Counted from the stretch's first letter, positions 48,701-58,999 are shown. The stretch: DNA of 64,000 nt from Hypsibius dujardini (GCA_001579985.1 LRSR01014652.1:42675-106674); one strand, 5' to 3'. The notes: generated by a model from the sequence alone, not told the origin. Numbers and translations: made by a program.

Positions 48701-49667
48701 ATTTTATCGGCAATTAATGGGCGTTAGCAAAAAAATATTCTGAGACCAGGGGGCGGAGCTATCCCTCATTTCGGCACAGACCAGTAACGCCTTGAGCTGA
48801 TTTCAAAAATGATCTGTAACTCTGTCCTCATGTCTGGAAACACTTTATCTACTTAATCGAAATGAAATTGGAGATAAGGTAGTATGATAAAAAGACCCAT
48901 TATTTCCTTTTGTAAAATTGGTCTTTTTGTAATGAATAGGTTGTGTTATTGCTTCGATTCTGAAGGGGTTCTCTACTCCGTGAACGATTCTGCTGATTAG
49001 TCCACGAGTCTATGTACGAGAAGGGTTGTTGGTTTTCAACGGCGCCGTAATGAAATGTTTTTGCCTTACATGCAGGTGGCGAAATTAGCCTTTGAAGGGC
49101 TGCTGATTATAACCATGGCGAAGCCAAAGCAAAACGCCATGCTGACACACTTCATGGACAGTATCGTCAACGCGACAACGTCCGCTTCATTGATGGCCGA
49201 AGATGTGAGCTGTAATTGAATGTCCCATCTGGCTCTTCATGCTTTTTGTAAACTTCTCTGTCTCTAATTGTAGAAACAAATCTATCCGATCTGCGTGGAC
49301 ACGGCTTTTCGGGCCGCCGCTGAGGTGTGGCACCTACGAACAAACTGCGAGCGAGATTACTGCTTGCATAGACCAGACCAGGACACCAAATGTATCTTCA
49401 AGGTTAAAGTAACAATGGCACTGTTGTCCACAGATGATAAATGAAACAGTATCAACCGGAAGGAACTTGTCGGACGGTGCGGCACTAGCTCGGCGTATGT
49501 ACAACAGAAATTTTCCATCTGTCCAGGGAAATCCGTTCAAACTGAACAACAACGGTGACAGTGACAGCCTCATTGCTGTGGTCGCTGCTGTTGCGAACGG
49601 AAGTGGGGAGCTGGAGGTTCGCATACTATGTTTAGTGTCATTGTGATGCACTTTAAGATTAGTGTTA

Positions 49668-49734
<67 letters not shown>

Positions 49735-50451
49735 GGTCTGTCTGTTTGCCTGCCGATCTGTTTCTATCTGTCTATTTGTTTGTGTCCATCGAGCAGTACG
49801 TCTGTTTGTCTGTCGTGTTTGCCGAATATCACTTCCAATCAAGATGATTTTTTCGGCAGGAAATAATGTTCTATGACGACCACGACTTTTCGATGTATCC
49901 GTCTCCCCACGGGCACGTATGGATCAGGGAAAAATACCCTGTAAGCGATCGTCCCAAGTGCGGATTTTCCGAGGGCGATCTCAAATGCCGTTCATCGGGT
50001 ATAAGTGAAATTCATTGGACAGACTCAATCGGCTCGCAGTCATATGAAATTTCCGGTTGTAACTGCAGTGTATATCTTCCTGTAGGGGATGAATTTACCG
50101 AAACGATTGCGATCGTAGTGGCGGTAGCCGCATTCCTGATATTGTCTTGTCTTGCGTTTCTGGTATATTCTGAAAGGTAATGACGGAAATACACACTTCA
50201 AAGCTTACCCTACAATAATACACAATTATAACAACGAAAAGAAGGTTACTTGTTGTCGGATGTGTGCAGGTACTTGTACTAATCTGCTTCCGTTAATTGA
50301 CAGGCGGAAGCGGTCGGAAGCAAACTCTTTCTGGGTTCTAACGGCATGCCTTCTGCAACCTTTTAAGGCCAACCGAAGACCGTCAGACCTTCGCGACATC
50401 CTTGGCCGGAAACAATCGCAGTTTAGTCATGCACGAAGTTGTCATACCTGA
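45738..50451 (+). CDS. ANF-type receptor with a short cytoplasmic tail (NPR-C-like)
   Basis: Nine exons join in phase: 45738-45984, 47204-47506, 47871-47953, 48299-48391, 49076-49204, 49274-49402, 49434-49616, 49860-50176 and 50304-50451, giving 543 residues. Residues 1-430 form an ANF-receptor (periplasmic-binding-type) ectodomain: YAFFNNSNMDTCDEIE, WRAIAFICDP, MTGTDYVYITSLLYG and VAKLAFEGLLIITMA. Then RPKCGFSEGDLKC, the juxtamembrane cysteine motif of natriuretic-peptide receptors, and a membrane segment (IAIVVAVAAFLILSCLAFLV). The tail (YSERRKRSEANSFW onward) is ~53 residues and ends at a stop; no kinase-homology or cyclase domain follows. That is the layout of the clearance receptor NPR-C. 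No signal peptide is visible, so a first exon may be missing. Intron 6 is only 31 nt. The ligand is unknown. Confidence 0.85.
46306..46485. mobile_element. GGGGCGGAGCTAT-family MITE in receptor intron 1
   Basis: TTTGAAATTGATTGGCATCG and GGGGCGGAGCTATGGGC face ATAGCTCCGCCCC and AATCAATCGATTTCAAATTG. Its right half is the piece fused to a mariner terminus in the broken left copy (31606). Confidence 0.85.
46822..47037. mobile_element. Fold-back element, right copy
   Basis: This is the counterpart of 31715-31945, with GAAATCTGTATTTCGGCTCA against TGAGCCGAAATAAAGATTTC at the ends and an almost palindromic interior. Confidence 0.85.
47580..47815. repeat. TTAAA/AAATT low-complexity tract in receptor intron 2
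   Basis: About 230 bases of TTAAATTAAA, AAATAAAATA and related runs fill the middle of the intron. Confidence 0.85.
47972..48181. mobile_element. Fold-back MITE, GGGGCGG family, copy C, in receptor intron 3
   Basis: Left: GAGCGACGGAGTTTAATCTA, GGGTCTCAGAAATGGG and GGGGCGGGGCAGGG. Right: TTGCCCCGCCCCTTTTG, CATTTCCGGAACTCTTC and TTAGATTAAATTCTGTCG. The insertion is wholly intronic. Confidence 0.8.
48695..48870. mobile_element. GGGGGCGGAGCTAT-family MITE, diverged, in receptor intron 4
   Basis: GAGACCAGGGGGCGGAGCTA faces TGTAACTCTGTCCTCATG in weakened inverted form. It is the most decayed member of the family here. Confidence 0.55.
49668..49820. repeat. CTGT tract in receptor intron 7
   Basis: A pure CTGT run of about 65 bases (49670-49735) is followed by degenerate units. 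It is one of the longest pure runs in the window. Confidence 0.9.
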
Positions 50452-50879
50452 TAAAAAAAATATATATATGTCAGGCTGTAAACGAATTAGAATTGTTCTT
50501 ATTGTACACCAGCGGTCTTTATTTATCGAGGCAGACAAGCATAAATATTTTTGATTTTATTATCAGAAGTGTTGGACATATTGACGGTACTGTAGAGTGT
50601 AGACTGTAGACGGTACGGCACAATCCTGTGGAGCGGTGCACTGTTCGGTACGGCGTTCGGCTAGTGTGACTGTCCGGTACAGAATATGATGTCCGGTGTT
50701 TACAGCACTGCAGAAACGGCCGTAAACTTCTCCGGCCGGAGTTCAAAGTGCGCGCACGTGAAACGTGCATATCTTCAATATCGTTGCGCAAATATTTAGT
50801 CAATATACACACCTTTAACAATTTAATCAAGCCTTGACTGCAAAATTGTACTTCACACTTTACAATTCTATTTGTTAAT
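50452..50879. other. Receptor 3' flank
   Basis: AAAAAAAATATATATATG follows the stop. Nothing else is supported. Loosely repeated GTGTAGACTGTAGACGGTACGG-like units (split into shorter pieces) occur near 50590-50690. Confidence 0.4.
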
Positions 50880-51230
50880 CAGCCTCTTCCACGAAAGACG
50901 GTTCGTTAAAAAAGCTGAAGTCGACATCGTTACCGTTCTCATCAACACCAACGACTTCTTCAACGAATAAGGCGTCAAATTCATTGTCTGCATCAGACGG
51001 TAATCCAACAATTTCTGCCCGTTGGTTCAGAAATCTGATCTTCATCAATTATTTTAGACTTGAAAAAGATTTTTGGACTAGGAACGGGCTAACTTTGGCC
51101 CAAGCTTGCGTAACAAAACCGATGAAGTCTGAATGGCCGGGTTTTTTCAGCTATCCGCTTATGGTGTACAATTTGTTCGCTTTGCGCCATTCGTGATATT
51201 TCACTTTGATCCAGGGACTATTTTAATGTG
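50880..51230 (-). pseudogene. Pogo/Tigger-like transposase C-terminal relic
   Basis: On the minus strand the frame reads FIGFVTQAWAKVSPFLVQKS then FSSL, a stop, then further acidic sequence with DADNEFDALFVEE. The W-xxV-P-xx-xxSF spacing is that of the C-terminal helical part of pogo/Tigger DDE transposases. In-frame stops are present and the catalytic core is absent. Confidence 0.5.
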
Positions 51231-51299
51231 TAAACCTAACACAAAATGTATAAAACTAAAGCATTGTGTGTAAATCTAAATGGACTAAGGTTAACACAC

Positions 51300-51570
51300 T
51301 TTTTGACATTTTATGGTTTGCGTCGCGACCTGTTAAGAAGCCCAAACTTGCCGAAGCTTCTAGCAAAAGCCAATCGGCGAAAGAGAGCGGCTCAGAAGCC
51401 AATCATTCGCAACAAATTGGTGAGAATCTAGCTCACCGAGCCTACGTGATTGACTGATTGACTGCGATTTAGAGTCTCTCAATAATACGGTTTCTTGACT
51501 GATTGACTGTGATATAGAGTCTCTCAGTGATACGGTTTCTTGATTGATGCATTTGATAGTTTGTAAAATT
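51300..51570 (+). repeat. Short coding-like remnant and tandem GATTGACTG units
   Basis: 51320-51430 reads VKKPKLAEASSKSQSAKESG on the plus strand, a composition seen near the start of hAT-like proteins. 51447-51545 carries two units of about 50 bases containing GAGTCTCTCA and ATACGGTTTCTTGA. The mariner relic follows at once. Confidence 0.4.
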
Positions 51571-51607
51571 TCGCACGTTTTGGGTACAATCGACATTGCG
51601 TGTTAAA

Positions 51608-52580
51608 AATGCCTCGTAAATTATCCTGGGAAGTGCGTCACTCTATTTTGACCTTGAACACCCTTAAATATTCGGCTACTAAAATTATGAATGCACTACC
51701 TCTACGAAATATTGCTGTTCCCAGATCTGTAGTCAACGAAGTCATCAGAGAAAATGTAACGGAAGAAGCCGGTCGACCCCAGTTACTATCGAAAGCGGCG
51801 AATTCTGGCAAGGCAAAAATGAGGACTGCAGTCCTCTTCAAAAAAGTCAAGAAGGCTACAACTGGACCCAACCCGTTGACTCAATCTCAGATCGCTCTTG
51901 AGCTGGAAGTATTGCAGACCATCATCAGCAAGAAATTGGAGTTGAATCAGCGGTCGCAAATGGGAAAATATCTTGATGATTGATGAGGCCTGGGTGTACC
52001 TTACCAGTTGCAAAGGTAAATGCGAATTCCAAGGAAAACGCATGGAGGAAAGTTGAAAAAAGTTTTGGAAGGAATCTCATTTTAAAGGCGTGATGTTCGT
52101 TGCGGGAGTGTGCAATCGTGGGAAGACTAAGATTTGCTTCATCGAACCAGGTGCAAAAATAAACTCTAGTACTACATCGAAAAAGTTCTCACGCCGATGT
52201 TTCGGGATGGTGTGCCTCGTTTTTTCCCTGGGAAGCTTTTGAAGAAAGCCGTTTCCACCATGACTCTGCCCACTCTCACGCGTCGAAACTCACACAAGAT
52301 TAGTTCGTTGGGCCCCAAGTTGGTTTATTCCGAAAGAAGATTGGATGGGCAACAGCCCTGATTTAGCTGATTTAATAGTTTTTTGCGTGAACGGAATTTT
52401 TAAATGCGAATTATTTAACAAGGCTCCGACTACTGTCATGGGCTTAAAATGTGTTATGATTTCAGTGTGATTTACGCTTACCCAGCGCAAAATTCATAGA
52501 GCTCTCAAATCCGAAATGATGATTCAGAAGGGCGGTCATCATATCAAATACATTTTGAATGGGCATAAAAAGTTTTAGTA
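51608..52580 (+). pseudogene. Mariner-type transposase relic
   Basis: 51608 opens MPRKLSWEVRHSILTLNTLK, a helix-turn-helix N-terminus. After a stop at 51983 the DDE core continues in shifting frames: IDEAWVYLTSCKGKCEFQ holds the first catalytic D, FHHDSAHSHASKLTQD the second, and WMGNSPDLA the region of the third. Order and spacing fit Tc1/mariner. At least two frameshifts and several stops show it is dead. Terminal repeats were not identified. Confidence 0.8.
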
Positions 52581-52819
52581 TTTATTTTGGCATTAATGAA
52601 AATCGGCCACAATCAAATGGATTGGCCTCTGTAGGTCCCGTTATTTCGTCATTTATACTTTTTAGATTGAAATCAAATTCAAAATAGTAGAACTGGATTT
52701 GTCTTTCTTTATAGGCTTGGTTGTACCGCTCACGTAAAACTGCATCACTCATGGGATAGATGGCTGATCCTTCGGTGTAAGTGAAGCCATTCCAACCAGA
52801 AAAAAAATTGCAGTACTGC

Positions 52820-54375
52820 AAACCAGCGGGCTGCAAAAACTTCCTGGATTGCATCGGGAAAGCCGACCTTTCCTCCATCAGATCGGCTCTGAAGTTCGCA
52901 ATGGCAGTTTCCATCCGGGTCGACGGCAGCATTGACCGTTTTCAGATAAACAATGAATATGTCATGGCCAAGGCAGTCTTTGTTGATCGTGTTCTTTGTG
53001 TCTTAATAGCTTGATTTTATATTGGCAGGCTATCTAGCTGCTATCAAAACTGCAGTGGCCCCCAAGTGACCTTTCCCCCAAGATCACCTCAATCACCACA
53101 GATGCTAGACAAAAAATATATTATGGTTAAGGCAGTCTTTGCTGATCGTTTTATTTGTGTCTTAATAATTTGATTTTATATTGGAAGGCCATCTGTCTGC
53201 TATTAAAACTGCAATGGATTGTGTCATTCCCTTTGAGGACCTTTCACCCAAGATCATCTTAATCACCACGGATAATGCTTCGCTTAACTGCGAAGATACG
53301 AACGGGATGTGGGCGCCGCTGAAGAAGGAGCGTGCGTTATTGAACTACAATGACATGATTCTGATCCCTTTGTGGTGTGCAGTGCACCGCTCCAGTCTTG
53401 ATTTTGACGACCTTGAGAAGCAGGTGCCGGAGGTCCACCGACTGATCCGCGACTGTTCCGGTATTTTTACTTTTTTTCTACGGATACGCAGTATGGACGC
53501 GTGAGCTGATGGACATTGCTTAAAAATCCAAGTTTAAGATTCGTCATCTTCCACCATATTTTGAAGTTCGGTTCGCCCAGTTTTCACATTCTCTGCTCGA
53601 GGTTGTGCTTTCCGGTGAATGAGCTGCGTGCGTACTCCATCAAGTCGCTACTCGTACCAGTCGGTCAGCAGTTGAACTCTTTAAGTGATCATATTTGTAT
53701 AGGCTGACAGGCTCTGAGGGCATACTTCCGCACCAGCCAAGACGAATTTTCAGCCGTCAAGCGCAATGGATTTTTGAAGATCCTAACCAGTTCGGATCAT
53801 CTTTTCTTGATGGCTTATTTCTGCGATCTCCTAGACGTTGTGAAGCGATTCAAAAAGGAGGTGCAGGCAGACACTCTGACGTTGGATGAATTGGTTAAGC
53901 ACATCGGTTACGCTATGACTGACCTAATTGCCCTTCAGCAGGAACCGTTGATCGGTGGTTGGGAGGAGAAGGCTGTCGAGCTCCTGACTACTGATGGAGA
54001 CAAACGGACATTTTTCGGCGTCGAGATGTGAACCAAGTCGCCGGTCGGGAGACCGAACAAAAACGTGTCTGTTTTTTTGGCCTTTCGCCCCGGTTCGGAT
54101 CCGAATTTTCATTATGATGGTCAACTTTTTTAGCGAGCGGATGGGTATAGACGAGATGATCAAAGCGTTGAGACCGCTCACTCACCCAAATGGTGTGTAT
54201 AGTCGGATGATTTGAGAGTTAGTCACGCGACTATTGCCCCCGACCTGAGTTTGAAGGATTTCGCGTTGGAGCTGTTAGACTTTTTTCGTTCCGGACTGGT
54301 TGAAGGTCATTTTGTCCGCCAAAATCTGTTGACAGCTATGAAGCAGCCATCAATGTGGCGTGTCTCAGTTTGTCT
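52820..54375 (+). pseudogene. hAT-like transposase relic (ZNF862-type)
   Basis: On the plus strand the order is GCKNFLDCIGKADLSSIRSA, AVSIRVDGSIDRFQINNEYV, then IILITTDNASLNCEDTNGMW and LIPLWCAVHRSSLDFDDLEK, then after frame changes PYFEVRFAQFSHSLLEVVL, and LMAYFCDLLDVVKRF. This is the RNase-H-like core of hAT proteins of the kind domesticated as ZNF862 and KIAA1586 in vertebrates. Stops and shifts break it in several places (53502, 53700, 54030). Around 52950-53215 a segment of about 158 bases, including a short intron-like sequence, is tandemly duplicated. The gene is inactive as it stands. Confidence 0.75.
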
Positions 54376-54650
54376 CGCGTGAGTGATCATAGCTGTGCCA
54401 CACTCCTAGTACAGGAAATTGAACTAAAGTTGAGTTGAGCTTTCGTGGTCCAGATGGGGTCTTGTGACCCACTAACCAAACTGGGGTGAGCCACTGGCGA
54501 CCTGATTTTGACGGCTCAATGAAATTCATTTAACTGCTGGTGAACTACCTGAACGTATGGTTCTACTAACCTGGACCAGAATTAGAGTCAATTTGAGATA
54601 AAAACCAAGATTTTTGGAACTCTTCAAAATAGTTTTTGTTTTAAAATTTT
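54376..54650. other. No supported feature
   Basis: No exon or repeat is supported between the hAT relic and the orphan exon that follows. Confidence 0.4.
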
Positions 54651-54688
54651 GGAACCATGGTGTTATTGCTTTTGTTGTTCATGTTTTC

Positions 54689-55200
54689 AGAACTTTATCA
54701 GCCGCAACTGCAGAGTTACGGATTTGACCTTAACGCCGTTCTAGCGGCGGTGGCCAACAACAAGCACATTGCGGACCCTGGAAAGTGGTTGAGCGTGATT
54801 CTGAAAACAGCAGCGCCCGGTGCGAAGTTGACCCATGCGCGCCGGCTTCTTGCATACCGTGTGCCCAGTACTGCAGGGTGTGCATGCAGGGGTCACGCAG
54901 GGGTAACTTAGCATACACTTTTCCCTAGGTGAGTGATTGATGTAAGGGGTGCGGTAACCCAGTCCAAATGCTGGACTTTTGCAGGCCTACATTAATTACG
55001 GGCCGTGGAATGTCAGTGAGTGTGCAGCCCCCTGACAACTCGTTAATTGCGCGGGCCTGCTTGGAATGGCAGACCCAAAGCCGTCAAAGTGAACGGGTAC
55101 ACGTTATTAGCGAGGTCCTGTCCAAAATTGCTTTGCGAATAAATTTAATGGTGTCCGCAATTTTCTGTTTCACACTTAAATTACGCAGAAGCGGCCTGTA
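54689..55200 (+). pseudogene. Diverged relative of the second half of the secreted repeat protein
   Basis: After the acceptor ATGTTTTCAG at 54688 the frame reads ELYQPQLQSYGFDLNAVLAA then KHIADPGKWLSVILK. Exon 4 of the gene at 59003 begins with the same splice phase and reads QLFQQQLQSFGLSLYNSLQA then GKWGQAVVKL. Similarity fades after the lysine, near a GTGCGA that could be a donor. A further open stretch at 54985-55140 (LITGRG; NSLIARACLEWQ) may match the end of the repeat. No signal-peptide exon is found upstream. It is either a partial gene with unseen exons or, more likely, a fragment. Confidence 0.5.
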
Positions 55201-55474
55201 AGTACCGCCACCAACATACACGTTTCAATTAAACCTGTTGACAGTAATCATCTTGAAAATAAAAATAGATCAGCTACACGAGCGTCCAGAAGCAGTGACA
55301 GAACCAAAGCTGTCCTTGGGAAGTCCCTGGGTGGTGAACCCCGTCACAGCATTTTCAAGGAGTAATCAACAATGCTTGCGTTATTTGAGTTTTTATTTTT
55401 GCTACTAATACGTTGAGATTAATGGCTGTTTTGTTGTAATCACACTATTACGTCTTGTTAATTATGGTATTCAG

Positions 55475-55506
<32 letters not shown>

Positions 55507-55836
55507 TTAATAATTCACCAGTACATCTTCTGCCAAATTGTCAGCGCTCTACTAATAAATTCAAATTTAATAATGTTACAAAATAAAGCTTATTGCGAAA
55601 GGATCCGTCATTTACATCCGATTGTAGAAGTACCTCTGTCATTGTTTCTCTGATAGTTTTGTCGAGAGCTTCTTTGCTGTTCATTCAATCCATGCCCCCA
55701 TAGCCGGTGCGATCCAAACCCTGTATAATAAAGTAAAATTGCTGAAGTATAAAGGAGATGTTTGAACAATAACCGGTTATGTTTTGGAGAGGTCTTTGCC
55801 CAGGTACTTATTTGAGGGGGTGAGGCAACGCTCACA
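55201..55836. other. Gene-free region with an AAT microsatellite
   Basis: An AATAATAATAAT run lies at about 55475-55505. No exon is supported. Confidence 0.55.
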
Positions 55837-56172
55837 AGGGGCTCCCCCCACTCTGTGACCCAAAATTGTTTACTTCTACTGCGTTTCACAAATGCGTAAG
55901 GATAGGTTCGTGCTCTTTCCGTTGATCCGTTGAGAGAAGTTTTCCTACTCCAGAACTTATATTTTTTAGAAATCCAAAACTCTTTAAAAGTGGTACATAG
56001 AGGGCGCTACGTATATTACCACAATTTATGTTGATTGATTGCTGAATTATGATTCACTGCTCCACAAGTTTTGGAAAGGGGAAACTTCTCTCAACGGAAA
56101 GAGCAAGACTTACGCATTTGTGAAACAAAAAAATAAACGATTTTGAATCACAAAGTGGGGGAGCCCCTTGTC
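55837..56172. mobile_element. Inverted-repeat element ACAAGGGGCTCCCCC
   Basis: The left end is ACAAGGGGCTCCCCCCACTC, followed by TTTCACAAATGCGTAAGGAT and GTGCTCTTTCCGTTGA. The right end mirrors these: TCTCAACGGAAAGAGCAAGA, CTTACGCATTTGTGAAAC and GTGGGGGAGCCCCTTGT. The interior has TGGTACATAGAGGGCGCTAC, shared with the element at 12126. Half of this element is also at 12540-12655. Confidence 0.85.
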
Positions 56173-56309
56173 AGTATACTTTATAGTGCTTCAAGTTAGT
56201 CGAATAATCAGTTTTTTTACTCGACTAAAACTTAATTAAGAAAAATTATAATTGTTTCATGGAGCCACTAAAAATTTCGCAAGAGAGGGGACCAAAATTT
56301 TGAGGCCTT

Positions 56310-56345
56310 ACGTGTGAAAGCTCGCCCCCTCGGCCCGGCAGGGGG
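56310..56345. repeat. GC-rich imperfect hairpin
   Basis: GCTCGCCCCCTCGGCCCGGC is followed by AGGGGGGCGAG, so the outer CTCGCCCCC and GGGGGGCGAG pair. It may be a remnant of a fold-back element. Confidence 0.55.
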
Positions 56346-56468
56346 GCGAGGGCAAAAGTTTGTTTACGAAAATCTGTTAAATCTCACCTCCAGTAAGGCA
56401 ACCCGAACTTCAGAGTCAAAATGCGTCCTCGTCGCTTCAGGATGGTTTGGTTGGAGTCGGACCGCCCA

Positions 56469-56518
56469 AGAGTTTTCACACGAGCAAAGGCAACGGCCTT
56501 TGCTCGTGTGAAAACTCT
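56469..56518. repeat. Perfect 23-bp hairpin with a 4-base loop
   Basis: AGAGTTTTCACACGAGCAAA-GGC (56469-56491) and its exact reverse complement (56496-56518) are separated by AACG. A perfect arm in an otherwise decayed region stands out. It could be a terminator-like structure, a small-RNA hairpin or a template-switch scar. Confidence 0.9.
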
Positions 56519-57884
56519 CATTCATGATAATCTCACAATTCATGATAATAAAAAACAACGAAATATGCAAAATTTTACGAAAGTGTTTGACCTGAATGCC
56601 AAAATGTCTGTCTCCTTGCTACCACCAAACCTCAAAACTGTTACGGTTTTGCCAACAAATAGCATAGTGTGTGCATCAGTATCTTACTAACCTTTCTTAA
56701 CCCCCACAATGATAATGTCAAATTCAAACGTCTTGTTGTTCACTACCCAGTTCATTTTTTTGCGCCCTTCAATCTCCACTGATTGGAACTTCAGCAGATC
56801 TTTGGCTTTTCTGGGCAATAGCGTGTCGTCCTGGATATAATAAACAGCTGCTGCGATCTAATTATTAATAATCAAGGTGTTTGTATCGACCATGATTAGA
56901 ACTGTTTAAAAAAGAAGAGCCGAAAAATTACATATATATGGCCAAGCTTAAATTTTTTACTAGCGCAAAACCACAATGATTTTCACGAAATCCCCAATCT
57001 AAAAGTGCGTCGAAAAGAGTGATGTTTTGAGTATTCTTGGAATATTCGCGTCTTTGGAGCACGGGGTAGTCACTCACAGTCACACATTTCGTTCTTCTCA
57101 AGGACGCTGGTCATGTTTATAAATAATTTCCTTGGTCTGACTGATTAGGGCATAACAATTCGGTGAAATCGCGCAATCCCGTGTGTGGTGTTGGGAGTGT
57201 GTGCAGTTAGTGTTGTTCATGTGGGTCGCACTTCACATGTTGTGAAAAGGTTATAATTAAAGTATTGTGCACTCACAAAAGTTCAAGTAAGAATTTGAGG
57301 AATTTTTAACCTCGAAGAGCATGTGCAAACTTTTAAAAAAACAAGCAAAACAATAGAATAAGCTAGTCTGAGTTCAGCCAACAATCTGAAACAGCGAATG
57401 TTGTCCGGGTAAGACCTAGAATTATGCAGCAAGGCAGGAAGTTATAGTCAAACAGTGAAATGCAAAGCTGACTGCTGAAATCTTTTCCAGAATACAAATG
57501 AGAGACATATTTCCCGTCAGGCAACATGAAAGGTTTCACTCTATAGTTTGCAACGACCAAAATAATTTTGTGGCAGGTTTTACATTAAAAAATATTCTGC
57601 ACCTTATCGATTAGCTCGCAGTTAGAATCTTTATGCGTCACAAAAAAAAAATGTTTTTCTGAGCCTTGTCCATGCATGCAAAACTGCAGCCCTGCTCCGC
57701 CCAAGTAATTAGTCACACCGGTAATTTTGCATGAATTCAGCATACCCCATAATCAACCCTCCCTTTTGAAGGACTTCCTTTACGAAGGGAGTGATTATAC
57801 TTGGGGTTTAGACTGCCATTCAGAAGGTCTTTAGAAAAGCGGTCCTTGAGGCTTCACTAGTACACCTATGCGAAAGCGCTGCCT
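56519..57884. other. Gene-free region
   Basis: No exon, RNA gene or repeat is supported over this stretch. Confidence 0.45.
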
Positions 57885-58020
57885 GTGTTGCGTGACGGGG
57901 TTTTAACCAGAGTAAAGGGGATCGGAAGGGCTTTTGCTTATCCTAACCCCTTCGCAAATGAATCTCAACTTCGCACCGGGCGGATATCGGCCAGATTGCA
58001 GGGATTGTTGCACGGAACGA

Positions 58021-58148
58021 CACTAGTCCTAGTCCTGGTCCTGCCTGGTCCTGCCTGCCTAGTCCTGGTCCTTCCTGCCTGCCTGCCTGCCTGCCTATCC
58101 TGCCTGCCTGTCCTGGTCCTGCCTTCTTAGTCCTGCCTGCCTGCCTCA
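58021..58148. repeat. TCCTGGTCCTGCCTGCC tandem repeat
   Basis: AGTCCTGGTCCTGCCTGCCT-type units mix with a pure CCTG run. It lies directly before the EF-hand remnant. Confidence 0.85.
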
Positions 58149-58410
58149 TACGCGACGGAACGGATATTATGGAAGCCTTGGACCGTGATGCTGACGAAAA
58201 AATCAACCAGACAGAGTCGAGGATGCGCTTTGGTGGAAGCAGCAGCTGGCCTGGTTGAGATAAACTGTCACGAGACTTTAACCGAATGGATCTGGACGGA
58301 GACGGTTACATCTCTGCTGGCGAATTTGACGCGGAAAGACGGAATCCCCAAACTGACAATACGCCGGCTGCCGTGAGAAATTTTGGTTGCACACTTAAAT
58401 CCAAAAACCC
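58149..58410 (+). pseudogene. EF-hand protein remnant with in-frame stop
   Basis: From about 58150 one frame reads DIMEALDRDADEKINQTESR, a TGA at 58256-58258, then in the same frame DKLSRDFNRMDLDGDGYISA and GEFDAE. MDLDGDGYISAGEF is a textbook EF-hand loop (D1, D3, D5, Y7, S9, E12); DRDADEKINQTE is a weaker first loop. EF-hands bind calcium. The stop lies between the two hands. Without a splice that skips it, only fragments could be made. Parent gene unknown. Confidence 0.65.
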
Positions 58411-58998
58411 TCCTGCATGTTTATTTTGAATCCTATAATTAATTCAAATTAAACTGTCGATGACTACGTTTCGTTTGAGTTGTTTCTGTTTTGCAATTAC
58501 TTTCAAATTCCTATGCGCTGCGGAGATTGTGTCCTCATTACGTGAAACGCTGCCGTTAAAGTATTCACCCCTTTAGCATTTTTTTTCCGACGAGCAAATA
58601 CGCTCGGAATTCGAGATAACGTGTGTTTGTCTCGGCCGAACAGCAATGGGAGCGTATTAATAGCTAGCACCAATCTGCCCCGTGTGAACAGCGCAGTGAA
58701 CACCGACCACACACATAAGTTGCTGGGGTCAATTGTCAACTGTTAATTGCATCAGTCACGGACGATTATGCTCAGCTGGACAGCGTTCGTTGTCCTGTGT
58801 ATGCAACACTAATTAGGGACCGCATGGGGTCTTTGCCGATCGTTGTAGCAACTCCATGCGCTCACAGTGTGCAATATTTCGGACGAAATGTCCACTTATT
58901 ACAAGTTGATAATCATTCTCCGTCAGATATTGAAAGTTTCTGATATTTTTTTTCAGCGAGTTAACATTTTTAAGCAGTGATTCCCACCGAGGCCAAAC
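58411..58998. other. Upstream region of the secreted repeat-protein gene
   Basis: No exon is supported. The promoter of the gene at 59000 should lie here, but no element is identified. Confidence 0.4.
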
Positions 58999-58999
58999 C

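Noticed and set aside
49434-49646. Separate small gene starting at the ATG of 49434
   Set aside because: The frame continues the ANF-receptor ectodomain once the 31-nt intron is removed, so it is an internal exon.
52582-52932. Minus-strand open frame of 116 codons
   Set aside because: It is opposite the hAT relic, whose plus-strand frame (IRVDGSIDRFQ) matches a known family; the minus frame matches nothing.
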